Shown: piece by piece, positions 28,121 through 30,193 of the stretch
How the letters are laid out: the number at the start of each line of letters is the position of its first letter
Position numbering within the stretch: position 1 is the stretch's first letter
Assembly: GCA_016209495.1 (NCBI GenBank)
Contig: JACQVX010000242.1
Coordinates: forward strand, 1 to 35,240
Source: Planctomycetota bacterium
GTDB lineage: Bacteria; Planctomycetota; JACQVX01
Direction of reading: 5' to 3'
DNA: 35,240 nucleotides
The notes under the pieces: generated by a model
Databases searched by the model: none
Told to the model about the DNA's origin: nothing
Seen by the model: the letters and a program-made list of their open reading frames with translations, nothing else
Position numbers and translations under genes: made by a program

Positions 28121-28220
28121 TGACGTCGAAGTTGCCACCCCCGCCACCCGCGTCGCAGCCTGCGATGGCCGCGGCGGTCATGGCGGAAACCGCGATGAGA
28201 AAACGGCGGGCGCCAGCCAC
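1..28220 (-). CDS. Giant tandem-repeat putative lipoprotein (CARDB/NEW3/DUF11-like beta-sandwich repeats), C-terminus truncated by the left window edge
   Basis: Reverse-complement reading with codons whose lowest plus coordinate is a multiple of 3 gives coherent protein at both ends and at points checked between. N-terminus: MAGARRFLIAVSAMTAAAIAGCDAGGGGGNFDVKGLISGPARLEMSVDAEPTEVAQGQGNVTVRVTLVNIGGSAASVSSASLVFERPGDYTVERTDQVTQVQRAQSVTLSFSVLVSRNAAVGVHTVDARLSAVDTSSGEILTLDKARQTDTWNI. The conserved linker Trp codon is in the same frame at 264, 621, 972, 1683, 6969, 14025, 22131 and 27765. No listed minus-strand ORF in 1-28,178 lies in this frame, consistent with an unbroken frame lacking a stop in the window. 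GTG start at 28220-28218 is preceded by GGGAG at SD-like spacing. Confidence 0.93.
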   Translation of the reverse strand, partial: MAGARRFLIAVSAMTAAAIAGCDAGGGGGNFDVKGLISGPARLEMSVDAEPTEVAQGQGNVTVRVTLVNIGGSAASVSSASLVFERPGDYTVERTDQVTQVQRAQSVTLSFSVLVSRNAAVGVHTVDARLSAVDTSSGEILTLDKARQTDTWNIRGGPILAVAVSTPPTQVTQGQKGLPVTVTVANSGTEAAEIQDAGLVFARTGDYVVTRTDTVTRVEAAATVTLAFTVDVKSFASPGSATLHARITARDVRTGGDFSKSQADTPDTWTVQAAPQLLVTVISPSKVMRGQTGVSVTLKVDNTGGATASLSSAALVFPVPADYTVARTDGILQLAAGGSANLSFVVTVGATAGLGTVAVDATVSAKDQNSGADASKARADFASSWVVSAAPVLSLTVSTAPATVSRGQAGIAVNVLVQNTGTVGANLTGAALVFAQAADYAVTRTDTVTRVEAGQVGALSFTVGVASTATLGTQRVDAAVTASDVISGANVSRAAADADDSWVVQSPPVLQLTVEAPATVTRGQTGAAVALRVQNTGTATATLTGAGLSLSPSASSYTVARTDAIAQVAGGATALLAFQVDVALGVATGTYTLDASVTASDANTGADASRSSADTRDTWAVNAPPVLSLSVLAAPTLVSRGQTLVPVTVLVVNGATGAPANLHAATLAFSPVASDYTATRTDTVAQVGSGASASLSFSVAVASAAALGVATIDASLSATDANTGADASLASAGVKDTWTVQSVPSLALRVVLATNTVSQGQVGVSVSVACSNAGQAVADLTAAALKFSPGAADFAATRTDTTAQVAGGATVTLVFSVGVNGNATLGTHTVDAAVTARDVNSGADASRSSAQTTDAWTVLRAPTLTVVVRATPTLVSRGQSLVGVAVEVSNEADASPLNLASAALSFGGAAADFTATRTDAATQVVSGATVTLSYSVNVSAAAPSGLRTIDASLAGTDANSGAAVSENTADVTDTWTVQAPAGLQLTVQGPATVSRGQSAAAVTVQATNTGEAAANVGTATLSFTASADFTATRTDTVGQVTGGATAVLSFSVAVSTGAATGVVTVDAAVTASDANSGADASRSTADTKATWTVQTPPSLAVAVLAPPSVTRGQTATAVSVTVQNAPTAAAANLSAAALAISPGAASYTATRADTAAQVAIGATVTLSFYVAVSASAPFGTATVDASLSATDANTGAGADKAAADTTDTWTVQGPPLLTLTVTTTVVTLTQGQTARPVTATVDNVGQAAATIGGATLSFSAPAGTYTVTRIDPVTQVAGGGSGDLNFLVDASATAPLGVVTIDASVTAWDANSGADVSRAAADVTATWTVQSPPALVLGVFAPPLVSQAQSGVSVTVTVANSGTAAADLTGASLSVSPNQADFIRTRTDTVAQVPGGATRTLSFAVDVGPAAVLGLKVLDAALTADDANTGLDVSVVTASTKDTWTVQASPFLAIVSITAPALVSRGQSAIPVVVRVDNTGGSAANVSSAALNISAPGDFALTRTDTVTQIASGASVSFTYSVDVLVGAALAPSNLNSVVTAVDANSGANASNGSGTLHTWTVQSPPVLSLSVSAPATVSQGQNDVAVSVAITNGGTAAANIGSAGLVLSPTASDFLVARTDTMTQLAGGASATLGFLVDVSAAAGAGFITLDASVTATDANSGYDRSRASADTTDIWTLQTPPALSLLVDAPPTAFRGQSGVPVSVKVTNEAGAAPANLTGAGLAFSPLASAFLPVRIDTVTQVGSGASVTLSFNVDVAPGAPIGTHTFDAGVTGADANSGAAVVKSAADTKDTLVVLNATQPSLRVLAGPTTVTRGQTGVLVSLETINEGIGTIDVLSAELRFTQNGEFTATRTDTVTQILGGATKSLSFLVDVSGGATLGVQTVDANVSAQDTFTGVDVSRFGAQTLDTWEVQSSASLKLLVLATPVTVSQGQNGVGVDVQAENVGSATATISGAALSFSPVPGDFTANRTDSQTTLAGGDFLTLSFVVNVNAAATTGLQVIDAAVSAVDANSGFDTSRANADTTDAWSVQTPAALNTTVTANPVTVSQSQAGVPVTVIVTNSGGASALLTAAVLQFTNPTDFAAARTDSITLVPGGTSASLLFSVGVTGTASPVVNVIDANVAASDVNSGANKSRPTADLTDIWTVQVAPSLSLEVIAAAPTVTQGQTGIPVTVRLVNGGGANADVTGASLALSNPADFTATRTDSVTLVTGGGGARTLSFTVDVNALAAQIANTIDAIVNADDSNSGADASRLAADTKDSWLVQGPPLLRLAVVALPLTVTRGQTGIAVTVETENPGAASADVTGAALLISAPGDFTATRTDTVTQIAGGVTASLSFSVSVSAAAVLGTVTLDAAVTADDANTGEDVSQTAAGTKDSWVVQTAPALTLEVLSPTATVTQGQVGASVSLRVVNSGQALAALGVASLGFSPVATDFTATRTDGIAQVAGGATQDLAFSVSVAGLASPGFTTVDAALAATDANTGADVSRTTADTILTWTVQTPPNLALRVVPSQSSVTQGQTSVGVTLVATNGGTAAATLSNARLAFSPGTAQFLATRTDTQTQVPGLGARSLSFSVDVSVVATPGVHTLDAAVTAQDANSGTDASRPTADTTGTWTVQQLPVLALAVLAAPATVSRGQSGVGVTVQVTNAGDAAADLTAAALAFSVGAASYTSTRTDTVTQVAGGGGSASLSFSVDVGAAATLGPVTIDAAITADDANTGQDVSVGAAATADAWTVQAPAALTLAVSAPAAVTQGQGAIPVQVVATNNVGAAADLAAAVLVLSTPADFTATRADTVTQVAGGTSATLSFNVAVAATATLGTVTLDSAVTADDANSGYDISRASADTTDAWAVQSGASLTLEVLAASTLVTQGQAGVPVTLRVTNTGTAAADLAAAALSFSPGATQFTAARTDAFTQVPGGTARSLAFTVDVDAAATLGFHTLDAAVTASDSNSGVDKSRASADTVDTWTVQSIASLTTEVLAGPLTVSRGQAAVPVSLRVTNAGGAAADLTGAALVYSPAPADFLSTRTDTLSQVAGGGATVTLAFSVNVAVTATLGSHTIDASVTADDANGGADVSRPNADTTDAWTVQSPPTLALAVLAAPTFVTRGQTAVAVSVQVANGGQAAADLTAAALSFSPGATQYTATRTDTLTQVAGASNATLTYTVDVDAAATLGTHTVDAAVTAQDANGGTDVSAASAATKDTWVVQIGASLFLTVLAPPTVSRGQPAVPVSLRVDNTGGAAANLAGVALAFTSAGDFTATRTDTATQVAGGASATLAFDVAVSSTAALAANTLDAAVTAVDASSNADVSRANADVPDAWTVLAGANLTLAVLAPATVSQGQSAVAVTLQVDNTGGAPALIAAAALAITPGATSFTASRTDTLTQLAGGMSANLGFLVDLAPATGVGFYTVDAALTASDANSGADISRANADTADLWTVQVPAALTTEVLAPATVTQAQTGVAVQVRVVNTGAAAAGLTGALLSLTSPADYLVARTDSVTQVTGGASASLTFSVTVAPTAAPGAATLDAAVTADDSNSGYDISVATASTKDTWTVQLAAQIQARVLAAALTVSRGQTGIPVTVQVDNVGGAAADLTGAALGFTVGGDFTSTRTDTLTQILGGASGSLDFLVDVSAAATLGASTIDAAVSADDANTGADVSLASAGTKDAWTVQSRPALSLEVLAAATVVTRGQTGVAVGVRLANGGTATANLAAAGLSFSPGATQFTATRTDTLTQLAGLGSATLSFQVAVDLAAATGAHTIDAAATATDLNDGADVSVASAATADAWTVQTFADLRLVVSAAASTVTRAQSAIPVSVEVQNLGASPASLAAAALSFSPGATEFTATRGDTVTQVAGLSTATLSFNVDVSAAAALAAHTLDAAVTASDVNTGADASRLAADTTDAWTVQDAPVLSAEVLAAATLVSRGQSAVPVSLRVANAGAAAADLTAAALAMSPVPGDFASTRTDTVTQVGGLATVTLSFSVDVAPAATLGSATLDASLTADDANSGYDASLAAAGTKDAWTVQSAPALTLRVLAAQPTVTQGQTALGVTVEVANAGTAAASLSAAALAFTNPGDFTASRTDTVTAVAGLGGATLSFSVDVALAAALGPNTVDASVTATDTNSGYDASRLTADTRAVVTVQSAPALTLAVAAPATVSRGQSAVALTVAVANGGTAAADLTAAALAFSPTATAFTATRTDAVTQVAGGGGATLAFLVDVDALAPLGFHTADAAVTADDANTGADASRASADTTDLLLVQDPPALVTEVLAPATVTRGQAGVLVLVRVDNPGVSAAAADLTGAALVFANPADYATTRTDTVTQVATNGSATLSFNVNVAPAAALGSTTVDASVTADDANTGLDESQFTATTKDVWNVNSPPDLRLNVVAVPTLVSRGQSGVAVSVELTNAALAAADITGAALAFSPAATAFTATRTDTVTQVTGGGTVTLAFGVDVAAAAPAGLATIDAAVTADDADTGVDASVGTALTKDTWTVQTPPALNLTVLAPSLVTRGQTGVVVALQVANAGQAAGDLTGAALSFTNPGEFTASRTDTETQVAGLGSRTLSFTVDVAAFATLGSQTVDASVTADDANSGADASVAAAATKDVWTVQTAPSLTARVVASPLTVSRGQTLVSVTVEVANGGQAAADLTAAALLFSPVATDFTATRTDAVTQVAGGATRSLAFAVDVNLAAALGGTTLDAAVTADDANSGTDASLATANTRDSWTVQSPPVLALQVAAPAATVTQGQSAVAVSVVATNAGTATATITGSSLNFTPGALDFTSTRTDTVTQVPGGGSVTFSFTVAVGAAATLGSHTIDAGAGATDANSGLDASVATAATQDAWTVVSPAILELNVIPSRSLVSQGQSGVAVSVEVQNAGLAAADLSGAALSFSPSATAYTATRTDTLTLVPGAGAVTLAFDVDVAVSAPLGLSTIDAAVTADDSNSGVDVSRSTANTKGTWTVQDPPDLTLQVLPSQTSVTQGQTGVAVTLRVTNGGAAAGDITGAALAFTPVATDFTALRTDTLTGVAGGGGVANLGFTVDVAAAATLGFHTINAAVTADDANSGYDASRPNADTTGSWSVQTAPALTTLVSALANLVSQGQTAVPVSVVVVNSGLAAADLTAAALVFTPNGPDFLATRTDAVTQVPGGASRTLSFSVNVSGVAVAAANTIDATVTADDANNGLDVSRLTADTQDAWTVQTPATLSLAVSAAATLVSRGQTAVPVTAVLTNAGQAAAGLTGASLAFTNAADFTVTRTDTVTQIAGGAAQTLSFQVNVSTTAVAAANTIDASVSAADANSGYDVSLATAGTKDAWTVQTPPSLAATVIAPATVSRAQTGIGVLVTLANGGQAAADLAAVTLSFTPVPGDFTATRTDTATQAAGGATLTLSFDVSVGAAASLGFHTLNAGVTAADANSSAALTAADTEVWTVQSAAVLTVQVLPSQASVTRGQSAVGVAVRVTDGGTAAADLTGVALAFSPTPADYSATRTDTLSQIPGSATVTLQFSVDVALTATPGAATIDAGVTADDANSGADVSQATAGTKGVWTVQTAPALATAVIAAPATVSRGQGALAITVQVDNAGGAAADLTGATLGFSPGVTDFTASRTDTVTQVAGGGSANLDFTVSVAAGAALGATTLDASVTADDANTGLDASRLTADTKDAWTVQSPPVLTVAVLAQATVTQGQTGTPVQVQVTNAGTAAADLTGAALSFSPFAGDFTATRTDTLTQVPGAGGATLAFTVDVASAATLGAHTVDASVTADDANSGADASRPTADTRAVWTVQTAPALTLRVVAVAATVTQGQFSVPVTVEATNAGQAAAAVSAADLAFSPNATDFTVARTDTQTQVPGSSTRSLSFLVNVNVAAAAVANTLDAAVTATDANSGAGASVAAAATKDAWTVQTAPALTLRVVASQPLVSQGQTAVAVTVELLNPAGAAAADLTAAALAFSPAATAFTGTRTDAVTQVAGGGSATLVFAVDVAVAAATGAHTLDAAVTADDANTGADASRPTADTKATWTVQTPPSLALEVVASQPTVTRGQGAVPVTVRLTNVGSAAANLGGAALAFSPGAAEFTATRTDTVTQIAGPGTATLSFSVNVDAAATLGVQTLDASVSAADVNTGYDASRSTADTRATWTVQTPPSLTLRVAPSQGLVSRGQTAVLVRLEVSNGGTAAADLTGAALAFTVPADYTATRTDTETQVAGGVTRTVRFDVDVNAAATLGFQVIDAAVTSDDANSGADASRANADTTGAWTVQTPASLSSEVVASPALVTRGQTGVPVTVRVANAGQAAADLTAASLLFFVPPDYTFSRTDSVTQVPGGGTQSLSFTVTVSGAAGLGPTTVDAAVTADDGNSGTSVSLPGASTIDTWTVQSPPALSLEVSAALALVTQGQTGIPVDLRVTNAGTAAADLTAAALAFSPGATAFTATRTDTATTVAGGGALTLNFTVAVASAAALGVHTIDGAITADDANGGADASVAAAATVDSWTVQSPPSLTLEVVASQATVSRGQSAVGVTVRLANAGTSAADLTGAALAFSPGAGEFTASRTDTLTQVGSTTTVTLSFTVNVAAAATLGVQTIDAAVTADDANSGYDVSRATADTMAAWTVQSPPTLVLQVLAQPTFVSRGQSAVAVTLAVANGGTAGATIGTAALSFAPGATEFTATRTDAITSIAGSGAVSLLFSVDVGAAATTGFHTLDAALTATDANSGYDASRASADSTDTWTVQTPAALTTQVVVSQALVTRTQTGVPVYLRVTNGGEAAADLTAAALAFAPNPGDFVPTRTDTETQVAGGATRTLNFSVDVAGGAALATHTVDASVTADDSNTGYDVSLATATTQATWTVQTAPSLTLAVAAPATVSQGQSAIPVTVTVANVGQAAADLTGAALAFTNAPDFTAVRTDTQTQVAGLGSNTLAFTVTVSATAALAVNTLDAAVTADDANSGTDASRANADTVDTWLVQSPPVLTLAVDAAAGLVTQGQTGIPVTLRVANAGTAAADLTGAALAFSPGAAQFTATRTDTQTQVLGASSVTLSFTVAADAAATLGTHTVDGAVSADDANSGYDVSKASADTVDTWSVQSPPGLQVRVLTTPTLVTQAQSAVSVTAIVDNLGTAAANITGAALAFSPFATQFTATRLDPITQIAGGASGTLSFSVEVGAAATPGFHVIDAALTATDDNSGADVSRPNADTTDSWIVQTAPALTTEVLAGPASVTRGQSAIPVTVRVSNAGQAAADLTGAALAFSPAPADFISTRTDTFNQVPGGGTRNLSFDVTVAAIAGLGSHTIDAGVTADDANSGYDVSRPTADTKDAWTVQTAPALTLRVLPSQPTVTRGQAGVPVSVEVTNSGTAAADLTGAALSFTNPGDFTATRTDTLTQVPGGATSTLAFSVDVAALAALGTVTVDAAVTADDANSGYDASRLAADTTGALTVQSAPALTLEVVAPATVTQAQTTVPVTVRVSNAGTAAADLTGDALAFSAVGDFTATRTDTLTQLPGVGTSTLVYTVDVSAAAALGPVTVDAAVTADDANSGADVSRATADTKAVWTVQSAAALQAAVLAASTVSQGQLNVPVTVQVTNNGTAAANLAAAALSFTPNATAFTALRSDTVSQVAGGGTQNLAFVVDVNALAALVSTTIDAAVTASDANTGADVSLATANTKDAWTVQSAPGLTLEVVAALALVTRGQSAIPVTVNLSNAGTAAADLTGAALSFTNGGDFTATRTDTLVQVPGSESATLSFLVDVKATAVLASNTIDAAVTSDDANSGADASRATADTRDAWTVQTPPSLSLEVLSAALTVSRGQSSVAVDVRAANAGQAAADLTAALLAFAPGATDFTAARTDTGSQVPGLGALTLSFGVDVGAAAALGPVTLDAAVTADDANSGYDASAASAATTDVWTVQSPPALTLEVLAAASTVTQGQTGLPVDLRVANGGTAAANLAAAALLFTPGTTQFTATRTDTVAQVAGGATRTLNFQVAVDLAATTGFHTLDAAVTATDANSGYDASRAAADTTDVWVVQSLPSLALEVQAGPVAVTQGQTGVGVGLRVVNAGGATAILGAADLYFAPFPADFLDVRTDSITQVVGGGTVNLAFTVTVGAAANLGAHTVDASVSATDTNSGQDVSALAAATKDTWTVQSLPTLAVAVVLAQATVTQGQIAVPVLVQVTNAGTALATISGAALAFTPNATDFTLTRTDTVTQVGGASSATLSFSMNVNAAATLAVSTIDASVTAADPNSGQDVSRPNADTLDTVAVQSPPSLTTAVLAPSAVGQGQTNTPLFITVSNSGTAAADITSAGLAFTANPTQFTASRTDTLTQVGGLGNVTLSFGVNVSATATLGIETVDGMVTADDANSGLDVSRLTADTQDTFQVKAGATLVVAVFAPTKVTRGQSAAAVTVQVDNVGDSDANIGNAVLVFTPTPADFTSARTDGVTNVPAAGTRNLTFSVDVNGAAGLGFHTVDAGITATDVVSGGDVSRPTADTSDSWEVQDPPALSMQVFAGPTLVTRGQTGAPVTVTVFNTGGATAEITGAALVLLPNPPDYFALRTDTISQVLSGSSANLNFTVNVSTTATLGLNTVDASVTASDLNTGVDASQPTAGTTDAWTVQSPPALVLTVLATPTTVTRGQPGIPVSLQVYNGGQAAADLTGAALAFSPGATEFTALRTDTVTQIAGLGSATLDFSVNVSTSASLGVRTIDASVSADDANGGMDASRPAADTTDVWTVLQEAALTLEVVASTGTVSRGQTGVGVTVRVQNVGQAAANISAANLAITSPADFTVARTDTVTQVAGGATNSFAFTVDVNALAALGTQTVDASCGATDDVSGVNVSRANADTKDTWVVQSAPVLVVTVLAPATVTQGQVNGFFKVKVDNLGGAAADITGGAISFSPAGTDFTATRTDLVTQVPGGGGSRDLIFNVLVSGTAALITSTVDAAVTADDANSGADVSKANADNLDTVLVQSPPALTLEVLAATTTVTRGQTGVAVSARLVNAGQAAANLALAALAFTPVPGDFSSTRTDTLTQVTGGGAGVTLSFNVNVNLSATIAVVTLDGSVIASDANSNEDASLLTASTKDTWTVQSVPDLSLAVSSPASVTRGQTGSVVTVAVANAGTAAADITAAALAFAPNSTDFTSTRTDTVTQVAGLGNATLSFSVNVNLGAATVPNTIDASVTADDANGGADYSRLFADTTSSWVVLNGASLVLSVTASQGLVTRGQTGVGVQVEATNGAIAAGANVSDAALLFSPFATDFTALRTDSVTQVPGGTSRTLSFDVSVAALAATGLHGIDAAVTATDDVSGADVSNPGAETTDDWTVQTAPALALEVVAAPLTVSQAQSGVVVQVRATNSAQAAADLTAAALGFTPNPADFISSRTDTVSQVPGGATRTLQFSVNVSATAAP
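28155..28220 (-). other. Predicted lipoprotein (SPase II) signal peptide with lipobox IAG|C, Asp at +2, followed by a Gly-rich linker
   Basis: Minus-strand translation from GTG 28220: M-A-G-A-R-R-F-L-I-A-V-S-A-M-T-A-A-A-I-A-G-C-D-A-G-G-G-G-G. Short basic n-region (RR), hydrophobic h-region, and IAGC matching a lipobox. Confidence 0.8.
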
Positions 28221-28332
28221 TGGCGCTCCCGCCACGCGACCCCCCTGCACTCGAATCCCCCCCGTCCGGAGTGGGCTGGTCGCACCCCTCGACCTTGCCC
28301 TTTGGCGGGTCTCCAGACGATGACCCGTGGAA

Positions 28333-28361
28333 AACATACGATGGGACCGCTGGCCTGGCAA
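28333..28361 (-). promoter_or_regulatory. Candidate sigma70-like promoter for the giant repeat gene: TTGCCA-N17-TATGTT
   Basis: Reverse complement of tggcaa (28356-28361) and aacata (28333-28338), 17-nt spacer, about 105 nt upstream of the proposed GTG. Confidence 0.4.
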
Positions 28362-28369
28362 AGGGGCCC

Positions 28370-28398
28370 TTGACTCACAAACCACGCATGGCTAGTAT
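28370..28398 (+). promoter_or_regulatory. Candidate sigma70-like promoter (distal): TTGACT-N17-TAGTAT
   Basis: TTGACT 28370-28375, TAGTAT 28393-28398, 17-nt spacer, next to an AT-rich tract (28418-28437) in an otherwise very GC-rich region. Confidence 0.35.
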
Positions 28399-28500
28399 GT
28401 TATGGCAAGCAAGCACAATTTTTTTATTTTTATTGAACCTTCAGCGGGCATTGAGCGTGGGGTCACGAGGGTGAAGAGCCGGCGGCACGGCCGGGCGATC

Positions 28501-28528
28501 TTGACTACCCCCCATCGGCCGCTAGGAT
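28501..28528 (+). promoter_or_regulatory. Candidate sigma70-like promoter (proximal) for the aldehyde dehydrogenase gene: TTGACT-N16-TAGGAT
   Basis: TTGACT 28501-28506, TAGGAT 28523-28528, about 50 nt before ATG 28580. SD-like GAGGA at 28568-28572. Confidence 0.45.
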
Positions 28529-28579
28529 GCGGCGCCGCTCCAGACCCTCGGCGAACGCACATCCTGCGAGGACCCACCA

Positions 28580-30055
28580 ATGACTACCGGCACCGGCACC
28601 GCGACCCAGGCGAGGCTCTACATCGGTGGAGAGTGGCGAGAGGCCGCCGACGGCGGCACCTTCGAGACGTACAACCCCGCCACGGAAGAGCTCAACGCGC
28701 TGGTGTCCTCCGCCGGTGAGGCGGACGTGGACGCGGCGGTCGCCGAGGCCCGCAAGGCCTTCGAGGAAGGCCCGTGGGCCACCATGGACGCGGCGGGCCG
28801 CGCCCGGATCCTCTGGCGGATGGGTGACCTCCTGGAGGAGAGGGCCGACGACGTGGCCCGCGTGGAGACCGCCGACAACGGGAAGCCCATCTTCGAGTCC
28901 CGCTACATCGATGTCCCCTGCACGGCGGACTGCTTCCGCTACTATGCGGGTTGGGCCACGAAGCTCCACGGGCAGACGATCCCCGTGGCGGGCCCATACC
29001 TTAATTACACGCTGAGCGAGCCGGTGGGCGTCGTGGCGGCCATCGTGCCCTGGAACTTCCCACTGCTCCTGGCGGCGTGGAAGATCGCGCCGGCCCTGGC
29101 CACCGGGAACACCGCCATCGTCAAGCCCGCCACCCACACCCCCCTATCCATCCTGCGGCTCGCGGAGATCGGGGAGGCCGCGGGTCTCCCCCCCGGCGTC
29201 CTGAACGTCCTGCCCGGCCAGGGCTCGCGTATCGGCCCGAGGCTCCTCGAACACCCGGGGGTGGACAAGGTCTCCTTCACCGGCGAGACGGCCACCGGGC
29301 GCGAGGTCCTGCGCCGCTCGGCGGGGTCCATCAAGCGGGTGACGCTGGAGCTGGGGGGCAAGTCCCCCAACGTGGTCTTCGCCGACGCCGACCTGGACGC
29401 GGCGGTGAAGGGGGCCACCACCGGGATCTTCTACGGGAAGGGGGAGGTGTGCGCGGCCGGCTCCCGGCTCCTGGTGGAGAGGTCCATCCACGACGCATTC
29501 GTGGAGCGGCTCGTGGAGCGGGCGCGGCGCCTGGCGCCGGCGGACCCGATGCACCCCAAGACCCGCCTCGGGGCCCTGGTGAGCCGGGCCCAGCTCGAGA
29601 AGGTCCTCTCCTACGTCGAGACGGGCCGGCGCGAAGGCGCGAGGCTCGTGGCGGGGGGAGCCCGGGTGGACATCGGGACGGGCAAGGGCTACTTCATGGC
29701 CCCCACTATCTTCGACCGAGTCTCCAACGCGATGGCCATCGCCCGGGAGGAGATCTTCGGCCCCGTCCTGTGCGTCATCCCCTTCGAGACCGTGGACCAG
29801 GCCCTGACCATCGCCAACGACTCCCCCTACGGCCTGGCGGCGGCCGTCTGGACCCGGGACGTGGCCAGGGCCCACCGGGTCGCGCGGCGAATACGCGCCG
29901 GGACGGTCTGGATCAACACCTACAACAACTACGACTCGGCCTCGCCCTTCGGGGGCTACAAGCAGAGCGGCTTCGGCCGCGAGCTGGGGGAAGGCGCCCT
30001 GGCGAGCTACACCGAGGTCAAGAGCGTGTGGGTCAACCTGGGTCAGGAATCGTGA
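28580..30055 (+). CDS. NAD(P)-dependent aldehyde dehydrogenase (betaine aldehyde dehydrogenase-like)
   Basis: 491 aa. Contains ALDH motifs PWNFPLLLAAWKIAPALATGNTAIVKPA, VSFTGETATG, VTLELGGKSPNVVF (general-base Glu), GEVCAAGSRL (catalytic Cys), EEIFGPV and PFGGYKQSGFGRELG. Confidence 0.96.
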   Translation: MTTGTGTATQARLYIGGEWREAADGGTFETYNPATEELNALVSSAGEADVDAAVAEARKAFEEGPWATMDAAGRARILWRMGDLLEERADDVARVETADNGKPIFESRYIDVPCTADCFRYYAGWATKLHGQTIPVAGPYLNYTLSEPVGVVAAIVPWNFPLLLAAWKIAPALATGNTAIVKPATHTPLSILRLAEIGEAAGLPPGVLNVLPGQGSRIGPRLLEHPGVDKVSFTGETATGREVLRRSAGSIKRVTLELGGKSPNVVFADADLDAAVKGATTGIFYGKGEVCAAGSRLLVERSIHDAFVERLVERARRLAPADPMHPKTRLGALVSRAQLEKVLSYVETGRREGARLVAGGARVDIGTGKGYFMAPTIFDRVSNAMAIAREEIFGPVLCVIPFETVDQALTIANDSPYGLAAAVWTRDVARAHRVARRIRAGTVWINTYNNYDSASPFGGYKQSGFGRELGEGALASYTEVKSVWVNLGQES

Positions 30056-30193
30056 AGGAGCAACGGCTGCACTCGACCGGCTGGAAATCACCCCCCAGCT
30101 GGTGATCGCCGCCACCACCGGCCGCTGCGTGGATAGGGACCTGGGGGTGGCGCTGGCATGCGACCTGCGCCACCCGGAAGGGAGCCTGAGACC

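Noticed and set aside
13-28323. Many plus-strand Ala/Ser/Val-rich ORFs of about 60-1000 aa (for example 13..657, 1276..2577, 9835..11748, 20239..23232)
   Set aside because: They are another antisense frame of the same repeats. They recur with the unit period and often stop at TAG within 'cgtcgtagcc', the complement of the real 'GGCTACGACG' (Gly-Tyr-Asp) codons.
348-28373. Plus-strand giant ORFs (348..17075, 18681..25949, 26232..28373) as real Gly/Arg/His-rich proteins
   Set aside because: They are in-register antisense of the minus-strand repeat gene. The minus reading has a signal peptide, SD and a hydrophobic/polar pattern typical of beta-sandwich domains, while the plus reading is low-complexity.
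28402-28719. Small ORFs around the intergenic region (28271..28474 +, 28402..28719 +, 28392..28580 -, 28178..28378 -)
   Set aside because: They overlap the promoter region or the starts of the two confident genes and have no recognisable motifs or convincing ribosome-binding sites.
30087-30106. Inverted repeat ATCACC-CCCCAGCT-GGTGAT containing CCAGCTGG after the aldehyde dehydrogenase gene
   Set aside because: The stem is short (6 bp) with no U-tract, so it is weak as a terminator or operator without supporting data.
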